Shown here one piece after another: positions 36,157 through 43,105 of a stretch of 43,105 bases of DNA (positions within the stretch are counted from its first letter, which is position 1; every line of letters begins with the position of its first letter). The position numbers and the translations under genes are program-made. Source of the stretch: Bacteroidaceae bacterium (lineage in GTDB: Bacteria > Bacteroidota > Bacteroidia > Bacteroidales > Bacteroidaceae); the NCBI GenBank assembly GCA_017617575.1, contig JAFZVY010000083.1, positions 1-43,105 of the forward strand, written 5' to 3'. A model generated the notes under the pieces. The model did no database searches and had not been told where the DNA came from. It saw nothing but the letters and a program-made list of their open reading frames with translations.

Positions 36157-37446
36157 TTGACGACAAAAAGAAGACATAGCCCTTGGCTCTGGATACCAAG
36201 TTTGTGTGCAGCAGAAGAGATACCATCAGCGATGGTAACTTATGTTGCGCTACTGATGTTTATTCAGTTTGGGCAGAGTAACGCTTTGTCATCACTCCTT
36301 GGTGGATTGCTCTTTCTTCCTTGGATTATGAAGTCGTATCTTCGTAGTAAGGTGCGAAACGCAGGATGTTTCAAGAAACACATACATCTTGTTGAGGCTT
36401 GCATCTTCGTGTGCTTGTATGGCACGACGCTGTACCTTGACAAGTTCTCTCCAAACACGCTTGTGCTCTTTGCCATTATGTTTGTCGTTTGCTTCTTCTG
36501 TGCATGGCATGAGTTGTTGGCAAAGATGTACTACAACCGTATGCTCTTTCCACGCCAGCAGTTGCTCTATAACAAGACAAAGATATTTGCTTCCCAGAGC
36601 ACGGTTGTGCTCACATACGGAGTATTGATTATCGTGGTTGGCTCTGCCGAGGTGTTCTTCCGCAGCTATCGCAAGGCATGGGCAATGGAGAGCTATCTTG
36701 TGGCAGGAGTGTTCTTGTTTTTCCTTATCTTGAACTTCCTCGTTCTTCAGAATCCACGTATTCATAATCCATATAGGCACGAGTCACTTATCCATGCCGT
36801 GAAGAATGAGATACATATCGTTGAACGCATTCGTCAGAAGCAATATTCGTTCAGGGTCATAGCTTCCTTGTTCTTCTTGTTGCTTCCGCAAGCATTGATG
36901 TTCCAGACACGCGTGTTCTTCCTTATGTCTCCAATAAAGATGGGTGGACTTGCCTGTAGCATACAGGATGTAGGATTTGCACAGGGAACGATTGGCGTTA
37001 TAGCCTTTTCCATAGGCGTGACGCTTGGCAGGATGTTCGTTGACCGTTACGATTATGGCAGGATGTTTTGGTACATGGCTGTTCCTTTGACCTTGTCGCC
37101 AATATGTTATGTGTTCATGTCGCAATATCCTGTGTATGACGATATGCAAGCACTATGTTGCATGACATTCCTTGCACAATTGTGCTTCGGATTTGGGTTG
37201 AATATATGTATGTACTTTGTACATTATATATCTAATGAGAGATACCGTAACACGATAAACTACCTCTACGTGCCACTTGTGGCAGGAGTGATGCTTGTGC
37301 CGATGTGTGTGTCTGGTTACCTGACCGACATCATTGGTTTCAAGTCGTTCTTCCTTCTCGATTTGCTTTGCGCTCCCGTTGCGTGGATTGTAGTTGCCGT
37401 GTTGAGTATAAAGCAGGTATTGGGCAAAGAGTTAAATGAGGGATGA
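36157..37446 (+). CDS. Major facilitator transporter, AmpG-like (first of two)
   Basis: This integral membrane protein has about 429 residues and roughly 12 hydrophobic helices. Its N-terminus SPWLWIPSLCAAEEIPSAM aligns by eye with PYAWVPSLYLGEALPFTAV of the next gene, so the two are distant paralogues. There is no ATG near the conserved start; the TTG at 36157, preceded by AATTAAG, is the best choice. The family resemblance is to AmpG/MFS transporters of cell-wall fragments, but this copy is divergent, with many cysteines and aromatic residues. It is probably co-transcribed with the SpoIID-like gene, although a hairpin lies between them. Confidence 0.8.
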   Translation: MTTKRRHSPWLWIPSLCAAEEIPSAMVTYVALLMFIQFGQSNALSSLLGGLLFLPWIMKSYLRSKVRNAGCFKKHIHLVEACIFVCLYGTTLYLDKFSPNTLVLFAIMFVVCFFCAWHELLAKMYYNRMLFPRQQLLYNKTKIFASQSTVVLTYGVLIIVVGSAEVFFRSYRKAWAMESYLVAGVFLFFLILNFLVLQNPRIHNPYRHESLIHAVKNEIHIVERIRQKQYSFRVIASLFFLLLPQALMFQTRVFFLMSPIKMGGLACSIQDVGFAQGTIGVIAFSIGVTLGRMFVDRYDYGRMFWYMAVPLTLSPICYVFMSQYPVYDDMQALCCMTFLAQLCFGFGLNICMYFVHYISNERYRNTINYLYVPLVAGVMLVPMCVSGYLTDIIGFKSFFLLDLLCAPVAWIVVAVLSIKQVLGKELNEG

Positions 37447-37514
37447 TACCTCTTGACTTCTGTTGCACAAATCTTGCAATTTAATTTTTAATTTTCTAAT
37501 TCATAATACTTAAA

Positions 37515-38789
37515 ATGAAATCGACAAAACCATACGCATGGGTTCCTTCGCTTTATCTTGGTGAAGCACTTCCTTTCACGGCAGTAATGATTGTTTCCGT
37601 GATTATGTTCAAGGAGTATGGACTTACCGATGGCGAGATAACCGTATATACAGGTTGGCTTGGATTGCCTTGGGTCATCAAGCCAATATGGAGTCCTATT
37701 ATTGATAATATGATGACCAAGCGATGGTGGATTCTTGCCATGCAGTTTGTCATGGGTGTTGCCTTGGGACTTGTGGCTTTCACCCTGCCTACGTCATTCT
37801 GGTTGCAAGGTTCATTGGCTCTGTTCATGATAATCGCCTTTGCAAGTTCCACTCATGACATATCTGCTGATGGCTTCTATATCCTCGGCCTTGAGGACAA
37901 AGACCAAGAACTGTACGTAGGTGTGCGTAACACCTTCTACCGTATAGGTATGATTATCGGACAGGGAGGACTTGTCATGCTTGTAGGTGCCATGCAAGAC
38001 GGTTTGTTTGGCAACAGCCTTGCAGGTTCAGCCATGCCTTGGATGACGGCATTCATCATCCTTGGCGTACTTATGGTACTGTTGTCGCTATATCATTCCC
38101 GTATGCTGCCAAAGGTGGAGAATGGTAATGTGAACGAGACATTTAACGTAAAAGTACAGGCACAGGAGTTTGTCAATACTCTCAAGGTGTTCCTCACCAA
38201 GCCTTACCTTGCATCTGCCATAGCATTCATACTCCTCTATCGTCTGCCAGAGGGGTTGCTCACCAAGATCGTTCCTCTCTTCCTTACTCGCAGCAGAGCA
38301 GAAGGAGGGCTTGAACTGAGTAACTATGACTTCGGATTTGTCAGCGGAACGCTTGGCGTCATCGGTCTCCTTGCAGGAGGTATTATCGGCGGTTGGGCAG
38401 TATCAAAGTGGGGACTCAAGCGTTGTCTGTGGCCTCTCGTTCTCAGCATCACCTTGCCTGACTTCGTGTATGTCTATCTTAGCTACGTACCAACGGACAA
38501 CCTTTGGATTATCGGTAGCTGCCTTTGCTTTGAACAAGTTGGCTACGGTCTTGGCTTTGCTGCTTACACACTGTTCCTTGTCACCTTCTCGCGTGGCGAG
38601 CGTAGCACATCCGTCTTCTCTATATGTACGGCAGGACAGTACCTCGGAGGTGTGATGATTCCGGGCATGGTGTCAGGACTTATATCTGAGAACATCGGCT
38701 ACCAGCAGTTCTTTATGCTTATCATGGCATTCTGTTTGGTGACATTTGCAGTAACTGCATGGGTAAGCAAAGGATTGAAGAATGAATAA
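37515..38789 (+). CDS. ampG: AmpG-like muropeptide transporter
   Basis: The 424-residue protein is a 12-helix MFS transporter. It has the AmpG signature features WVPSLYLGEALPF, the loop GLPWVIKPIWSPIID, and ASSTHDISADGFYILGL, which corresponds to the family motif with TxDIAxDG. Later segments include LLYRLPEGLLTKIVPLFL and GLGFAAYTLFLVTFSRGE. AmpG imports GlcNAc-anhydroMurNAc peptides across the inner membrane during peptidoglycan recycling. With the SpoIID-like and GT2-DUF4922 genes upstream, it supports a cell-wall salvage operon. The gene symbol is used by resemblance; the substrate is not proven. Confidence 0.85.
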   Translation: MKSTKPYAWVPSLYLGEALPFTAVMIVSVIMFKEYGLTDGEITVYTGWLGLPWVIKPIWSPIIDNMMTKRWWILAMQFVMGVALGLVAFTLPTSFWLQGSLALFMIIAFASSTHDISADGFYILGLEDKDQELYVGVRNTFYRIGMIIGQGGLVMLVGAMQDGLFGNSLAGSAMPWMTAFIILGVLMVLLSLYHSRMLPKVENGNVNETFNVKVQAQEFVNTLKVFLTKPYLASAIAFILLYRLPEGLLTKIVPLFLTRSRAEGGLELSNYDFGFVSGTLGVIGLLAGGIIGGWAVSKWGLKRCLWPLVLSITLPDFVYVYLSYVPTDNLWIIGSCLCFEQVGYGLGFAAYTLFLVTFSRGERSTSVFSICTAGQYLGGVMIPGMVSGLISENIGYQQFFMLIMAFCLVTFAVTAWVSKGLKNE

Positions 38790-38799
38790 TTAAGAATCA

Positions 38800-38821
38800 T
38801 GCGAGCCGTCCTTGGCTTGCA
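38800..38821 (+). repeat. Intergenic hairpin, GTCCTT-loop family, variant copy
   Basis: TGCGAGCC, loop GTCCTT, GGCTTGCA. The loop is identical to the copies at 4712 and 14913, while several stem positions differ yet still pair (one G-T). It is preceded by AATAATTAAGAATCA. It lies in the leader of the FISUMP lipoprotein gene. Confidence 0.8.
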
Positions 38822-38855
38822 CATATCCATAACCATTATAAATATAGTAAGCAAA

Positions 38856-39548
38856 ATGAAGAAAATTTGTTTTTTGTTATCACTTGTGTTACTTGCATCA
38901 TGTGATTTCGACCTCGATGAGGAAAAAAAGGAAGAACCAAAGAAGGAAAGTGTCATTCCTGAGTATGTAGACCTCGGGCTTACTTCTGGTCTTAAATGGG
39001 CAACAAAGAATGTAGGTGCTTCTACTCCTACAGATTTCGGCTATTATCTTTCATGGGGAGAGATAAGTGAAAAATTAAACTATGACTGGTCAGTTTATCG
39101 TTGGTGCTCAGGCAAGGAAAATACTCTTATTAAGTATTGTTGTGACGCAGAAAGTGGTAGGGTAGATAGCCTTAAAGTCCTTGAGGCTGCAGATGATGCT
39201 GCATCAAAACTTATGGGTAAAGATTGGCGTATGCCTACTTATTCCGAGTATGATGAACTTATTAATGAGTGTACTTGGAAATGGGTGACTTCTTACAATG
39301 GTGTTAATGTAAATGGCTATGTCATTACAGGTAGTAATGGTAAGTCAATCTTCTTCCCAGCAGGTGGTGCAATGATGGGTACAAATCTTTATTCTAAGGA
39401 CATAACTGGTGGATATTGGTCTTCTTCTCTTCGTGAGGACAAGTCTCTTAACAATAGTGCTATCCTTATTATGTTCGAGGAAGGGGAATATAGGCTTGAG
39501 AGCGAATATCGTATGAACGGATTTAATGTTCGTGCTGTTCGCAAGTGA
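38856..39548 (+). CDS. FISUMP-domain lipoprotein
   Basis: The frame extends back to 38799 across the hairpin, but the ATG at 38856 gives MKKICFLLSLVLLASCDFD, a lipoprotein signal with a proper lipobox (LLASC, Cys16). The mature 214 residues begin with an acidic/lysine linker. The domain is of the Fibrobacter succinogenes major paralogous (FISUMP) type, related to DUF1566: EYVDLGLTSGLKWATKNVGA, YYLSWGE, then GKDWRMPTYSEYDELI, FFPAGGAMMG, GGYWSSSL and the terminal FNVRAVRK. Such domains have a C-type-lectin-like fold and are found on Bacteroidetes surfaces. The ligand is unknown. A terminator follows. Confidence 0.9.
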   Translation: MKKICFLLSLVLLASCDFDLDEEKKEEPKKESVIPEYVDLGLTSGLKWATKNVGASTPTDFGYYLSWGEISEKLNYDWSVYRWCSGKENTLIKYCCDAESGRVDSLKVLEAADDAASKLMGKDWRMPTYSEYDELINECTWKWVTSYNGVNVNGYVITGSNGKSIFFPAGGAMMGTNLYSKDITGGYWSSSLREDKSLNNSAILIMFEEGEYRLESEYRMNGFNVRAVRK

Positions 39549-39581
39549 TATGTTTTTTTTGAACTTTTATACTAACCGTAT

Positions 39582-39610
39582 AAAGGGCGAAGTGGTGAAC
39601 TTCGCCCTTT
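39582..39610 (+). terminator. Terminator of the FISUMP gene
   Basis: AAAGGGCGAAGT (39582-39593), loop GGTGA, ACTTCGCCCTTT (39599-39610): a perfect 12-base stem. The T-run after it is short. Confidence 0.8.
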
Positions 39611-39628
39611 AGTTTACCCTACTAAAAT

Positions 39629-39919
39629 ATGAAGTACAAAGTCTATGCCGTTCTTTTTATTACCACTAGTTTGTTTTTGCCGTTTTGTGGTAAAGGAAGT
39701 GGATGTCTAAACATCCGCCTTCGGTCATTATGCTGATTCTATAGATGTGGTTCGCATTATGGATGCCTTCCACAGAATGAAGGATGAATCATAATCATGC
39801 CTTCAACTATGTGCATCGCACCATATCCTAATCCATAAACTCATGTCGTCGAGTATTTATAAGATGTCTATGGCTATGATGAAGTCATAGCTAACAATAT
39901 GAAGCGATGGTTACTGTAG
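39629..39919 (+). pseudogene. Decayed secreted-protein gene of unknown family
   Basis: An ATG at 39629 begins MKYKVYAVLFITTSLFLPFC, which looks like a signal peptide, and the frame stops after 35 codons at 39736. Downstream segments read in shifting frames with stops between them: ADSIDVVRIMDAFHRMKDES, HAFNYVHRTIS and VVEYL, stop, DVYGYDEVIANNMKRWLL. These are amino-acid-like in composition, so the region is best read as a gene broken by frameshifts and stop codons. I cannot name the family. Confidence 0.55.
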
Positions 39920-40132
39920 CGCAATTTTTTTACGACCTGGACGGTTTTGCTTATTGTGGAAAAAGCCAGAAAAGTTTAGGGTAATACAGATATATAAATT
40001 ATTCTAAAAGTGACTTCGGTTTTATTCTCTCAAACGTGCATAGTTGTTGGGCGAAAACTTATCCTTTTTTAATGCGTTTTGTCAAACTTTTTAACAATTT
40101 ATCACATAATATTGCAGTTTGATTGTATTTTG

Positions 40133-40164
40133 TTTTGATAAGAGCAAAAATATTACGACTTTTG
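40133..40164 (+). promoter_or_regulatory. Probable promoter of the PKD protein gene
   Basis: TTTTG (40133-40137), 19 bases, GACTTTTG (40157-40164), which matches TAnnTTTG except for the first base. The leader would be about 120 bases. Confidence 0.6.
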
Positions 40165-40291
40165 CAATGACCAAACGATATGAGGGTTATATTTGGACAA
40201 AATAAAACTTATTTAGTGCCTTAATGCAAGGCATACAATAATCATTTGAAACTAATAAAATAAGTATTACATATAAAAAATTAAAAAAGGT

Positions 40292-41116
40292 ATGAAGAAA
40301 TTTCTAACTCTTTTCTATCTGATTGCTGTATTGTTCAGCGTTTCTTTGTCAGCCATGGCAGATACGTGGACATACACATGGGATAAAAATAAGGCTTCTG
40401 GTGGACAGGGGTTCCTTAATCCCTCTAATAAGGAGTTACTGAGTCAAACAGCAGAAATCAATGGCATCAACTGGACATTTGTGTCTAACACTTATGCAAC
40501 GTATTTTGCAAAGAATGGACAACAGTTTGGTACTGCAAATAATCCTGTTCTTCATGGTGTTCTTTCAACTTCTGACTTGAGCGGTAAGATTAAGTCTGTC
40601 AGCTTTGATGTTAAGAAGAAGACGGCTGAGCAGGATGTTGCGGTTAGCGTACAAGTAAATGGCAAGGTTTACGGTACTTCTGCGTCTCTCACAACAGATG
40701 TCGTAACATATACTTTTACTCCAGCCGAAGGTACAGAGGAAGAGGGTAAGATAGAAGTGATTTTTGACCAAAAGGAGAATAATACTGGAACAATCATCTT
40801 CATCAAAATGACTATTGAGTATGAGGGTGATGGCAGTAGTACAACAACAGTAGTTGACCTCAAGGATCCAGAACTTGATTTCGCTGTTAAGGAAGTTACT
40901 ATGTACGCAAGTGATGAGGAAGAACCAATAAACAATCCTCTCACGAACCCATTCAATTTGTCTCCAATTGTTTATAAGTCTTCTGATAATACTGTTGCCG
41001 TACCAGACAAGAATGGTGATGTGTATTCACCAGGTAAGGTGGGTGAGGCTGTTATCTATGCTGTTTTCGAGGGAAATGAGGAATATCGTGTAGATACTGC
41101 TTCTTTCGTAGTTTAG
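40292..41116 (+). CDS. N-terminal part of a secreted PKD protein, ended by an in-frame TAG
   Basis: The 274-residue reading frame starts at an ATG preceded by AAAAAAGG and has a signal peptide (FYLIAVLFSVSLSAMA). Residues 25-185 form a beta-sandwich (WTYTWDKNKASGGQGF, later IKSVSFDVKKKTAEQDV). Residues 190-274 are an immunoglobulin-like, Big_2-type repeat (VYKSSDNTVAVPDKNG, then VGEAVIYAVFEGNEEYRVDTASF). It stops at a TAG at 41114-41116. The very next codon is ATG in the same frame and the downstream product has no signal peptide but does have a sorting tail, so the two frames appear to be one gene of 881 codons. The break may be a recent mutation, read-through or a sequence error. Confidence 0.85.
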   Translation: MKKFLTLFYLIAVLFSVSLSAMADTWTYTWDKNKASGGQGFLNPSNKELLSQTAEINGINWTFVSNTYATYFAKNGQQFGTANNPVLHGVLSTSDLSGKIKSVSFDVKKKTAEQDVAVSVQVNGKVYGTSASLTTDVVTYTFTPAEGTEEEGKIEVIFDQKENNTGTIIFIKMTIEYEGDGSSTTTVVDLKDPELDFAVKEVTMYASDEEEPINNPLTNPFNLSPIVYKSSDNTVAVPDKNGDVYSPGKVGEAVIYAVFEGNEEYRVDTASFVV

Positions 41117-42937
41117 ATGGTGGAAAAGCCAACTGTTGATCCTAATCCAGTTGACGATTCTCCTCTCAAGGCAGACTTCGCATCTGACGAGAGCAAGACT
41201 ACTTACTATCAGATGGGATGGGATTCAACTGACGAAGCTGAAACATGGTCTTACTATGGTAAGGTAGAACGTCCTTGGACTCTTACCAAGGCTCCAGCGA
41301 TTAGCGGAACAAATAGTTTTAATACTATTGATGAAGATAGCAAGTTATCTTTGACTGTTCGTGGAAATGATGAGATAGAACTTAAGGAACGTGCGATTTC
41401 TCCTTATATGACTGTAATGTCAAATAGTGAGGTTGAGTTCTATGCATGCTTCCATGGCGTATGGGTTGTCAATGGAAGATGGAAGCTCAATATCTATGAT
41501 AATGATAATGGCGGCGTTCAGGAGACGCTTGTCGATGGCTTTATGTATGCACAGGAAACAGGTTTTGTCGGTCCTAACTGGATAAGATTCAACGTGCCTC
41601 TTGAAAAGTATGCTGGTCATAGATGTGCTTTCGAGTTCTCTTACGAAGGAATGGGTGGTGAGAGCGTAAGCTTTGACGGCTTCAAGCTCAATCAGGTTAG
41701 TGAGGCAAGTGATGCAGCCATAAATATTGTCGTAGGTCAGAGCGTTCACTTCAAGAGCACAGGTACTGGTACTCCAGATTCATATGAGTGGACATTTGAG
41801 GGTGGTGATGTTGCAACAAGTACAGATGCTGCACCAGTTGTCACTTACTTTACCCCAGGTGAATATTCCGTTACTCTCGTTGTACACAGAGGTGAAGAAA
41901 AGGATGAAATGACTAAGGAAAAGGTGGTTGTTGTAAAGGAAGCAGCTCCAACTGCATGGATTGGTGCTATCGAAGATTCTTACTACTCGCCATGGGTGTA
42001 TAGCTTCGTTCCTACTAATGTACCAGTTAAGTTTACTAATGAATCTACAGGTTATCCAACGTCATTTAACTGGACATTTGAGGGAACTGACATTGCAACA
42101 AGTACAGATGCCACTCCAACTGTCACTTACACATCTGTGGGTGTTTTCGATGTTAAGCTTGAGGTCGCTAATTCTGTTGGCAAGAACAAGGATGAGTTAG
42201 GAGACGCTATTCAGGCTGGTGGAACTCAGGATGTATGGAACATAGCAAATAACGAATTGGAGGTATTTGATGTTGCTACAATATATGGTGGATATTATGG
42301 TGGTTCAAACCTTTATGGAATGAATGCCTATGCAGAACATTTCCACAAGCCACTTGCACCTGCAAGTGTGGATGGAGCAACAATATATTTTGCTTACACA
42401 ACGTCTGAAGATCCAGATGCTCTTATGACTGTTTCTCTCTGTTTCGCCGATGAGAATGGATTGCCTGGTAAACCAGTTGCAAGCAAGAGCCTCAAGATTT
42501 CTGAGCTCGCTTATGACGAGGAAAAGATTGTCGGAACAAAATTCATGTTTGATGAGGCTGTTGATGTTGATAGCGAGTTCTTCATCACAGTATCTGGCTT
42601 CCCTGTATTGGATGCAAAGAACAAGGTGGTAATGTTTGCTGTATGTCGTGACTATGGTTCATTCACTTCTACATGTCATCTTCTCGAGGATGAGGATGAG
42701 AACTACAATCCACTTGGTACTTATACATGGTATAAGAATGAAGAGGCAATATCATTCCTTTTGACTGCTCATCTTACATATAAGGAGACAGTTTCTACTT
42801 CAATCGATGCTCCACGCAACGTGGCAGAAGGCAAGTCAATCTTCACTCTTGACGGTAGAAAGGTTGAGAATGCAGACAAGGCTGGTGTCTATGTTGTTCG
42901 CGAGGGCAATAACGTTCGCAAGATTACTGTAAAGTAA
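41117..42937 (+). CDS. C-terminal part of the PKD protein with type IX sorting domain
   Basis: The 606-residue frame begins directly after the TAG and lacks a signal peptide, so it cannot be exported by itself. Residues 25-190 look like a jelly-roll module (YTVMSNSEVEFYACFHGVW-like strands and WIRFNVPLEKYAG). Two tandem PKD domains follow at about 205-280 and 295-370, sharing WTFEG and ATSTDA. After a further beta-rich module, the C-terminus (IFTLDGRKVENA, GVYVVREGNN, KITVK) is a type A sorting domain of type IX secretion. The reading pattern continues the upstream frame with no frameshift. A terminator is 31 bases downstream. Confidence 0.87.
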   Translation: MVEKPTVDPNPVDDSPLKADFASDESKTTYYQMGWDSTDEAETWSYYGKVERPWTLTKAPAISGTNSFNTIDEDSKLSLTVRGNDEIELKERAISPYMTVMSNSEVEFYACFHGVWVVNGRWKLNIYDNDNGGVQETLVDGFMYAQETGFVGPNWIRFNVPLEKYAGHRCAFEFSYEGMGGESVSFDGFKLNQVSEASDAAINIVVGQSVHFKSTGTGTPDSYEWTFEGGDVATSTDAAPVVTYFTPGEYSVTLVVHRGEEKDEMTKEKVVVVKEAAPTAWIGAIEDSYYSPWVYSFVPTNVPVKFTNESTGYPTSFNWTFEGTDIATSTDATPTVTYTSVGVFDVKLEVANSVGKNKDELGDAIQAGGTQDVWNIANNELEVFDVATIYGGYYGGSNLYGMNAYAEHFHKPLAPASVDGATIYFAYTTSEDPDALMTVSLCFADENGLPGKPVASKSLKISELAYDEEKIVGTKFMFDEAVDVDSEFFITVSGFPVLDAKNKVVMFAVCRDYGSFTSTCHLLEDEDENYNPLGTYTWYKNEEAISFLLTAHLTYKETVSTSIDAPRNVAEGKSIFTLDGRKVENADKAGVYVVREGNNVRKITVK

Positions 42938-42968
42938 GATTTATTACTTTACTAATCCAATAAATTTG

Positions 42969-43001
42969 GAGGCAAGTGCATTCATGCGCTTGCCTCTTTT
43001 T
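42969..43001 (+). terminator. Terminator of the PKD protein gene
   Basis: GAGGCAAGTGC (42969-42979) pairs with GCGCTTGCCTC (42986-42996) with one G-T pair, followed by TTTTTA. Confidence 0.92.
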
Positions 43002-43043
43002 ATTTGTGTTACTATGTTTGTAAGAAACATTATATATAATATC

Positions 43044-43075
43044 TAAAAAAATAGGGCAACGCATTTGCGTTGCCC
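43044..43075 (-). terminator. Terminator of a leftward gene beyond the window
   Basis: GGGCAACGC, loop ATTT, GCGTTGCCC (43054-43075). On the minus strand it is followed by TATTTTTTTAG, so it probably ends a minus-strand transcript whose gene lies to the right of the window. Confidence 0.75.
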
Positions 43076-43105
43076 ATATCTTGATTTTATAATGATTTTC
43101 TTTTA

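Larger units (their letters stand above)
39611..40291. other. 680-base gap with a decayed gene and a promoter
   Basis: After the FISUMP terminator the region holds a decayed gene (39629-39919), then about 200 AT-rich bases, then a probable promoter and leader for the PKD protein gene. I see no intact coding region. Confidence 0.6.

Overview
The window looks like a chromosomal segment of a gut- or rumen-type Bacteroidales bacterium, most likely Prevotellaceae. The evidence is a 289-residue RpoD of the Bacteroides sigma-AB type, Bacteroidetes promoter motifs (TTTG, about 19 bases, TAnnTTTG) upstream of many genes, lipoprotein and secreted proteins with Bacteroidales domains (clostripain C11, DUF3298, DUF4859, DUF3256, FISUMP), and two proteins ending in type IX secretion-like sorting domains. 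No CRISPR array, rRNA operon, intact insertion sequence or prophage is visible. Family and genus names are recalled, not searched.

Layout. 0.2-0.6 kb: a small winged-helix-like protein. 0.7-6.3 kb: a signalling unit with a 1,300-residue double-module sensor kinase, a response regulator and a six-helix membrane protein. 6.2-10.8 kb (minus): an AddA/RecB-like helicase-nuclease and RarA. 11-13.8 kb: rpoD with its terminator, a small secreted protein and a clostripain-like lipoprotein. 13.8-16.1 kb: a compact trio (HprK/PEPCK-like P-loop protein, signal-peptidase-like protein with a Ser-His pair, PqqD-like protein), each gene preceded by the same composite intergenic repeat. 16.2-22.5 kb: ung, a DUF4859 secreted protein, a DUF3256-like protein, a PAP2 phosphatase fused to a probable beta-barrel, a 590-base gap with repeats and a broken helix-turn-helix gene, and a DUF3298 lipoprotein.

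22.5-28.2 kb: carbohydrate genes (sugar mutarotase, secreted GH2 beta-galactosidase, BadF-type kinase, mannose-1-phosphate guanylyltransferase). 28.4-32.1 kb (minus): tRNA-Arg(ACG), a Pif1-like helicase with C-terminal TPRs, phoH and queF. 32.2-38.8 kb: a probable operon of a GT2-DUF4922 fusion, a SpoIID-like protein without a signal peptide and two AmpG-like transporters, which suggests cell-wall or glycan salvage. 38.8-43.1 kb: a FISUMP lipoprotein, a decayed gene, and a PKD/type IX secreted protein interrupted by one in-frame TAG.

The most unusual points are: (1) the sensor kinase, in which the first module has an intact ATPase but Asn in place of the phospho-acceptor His, while the second has the His but a degenerate ATPase; (2) the RiPP-like trio with no precursor or radical SAM gene in sight; (3) a hairpin family whose stems vary in a pairing-preserving way while the loop is constant; (4) the GT2-DUF4922/SpoIID/AmpG operon; and (5) the in-frame amber codon.
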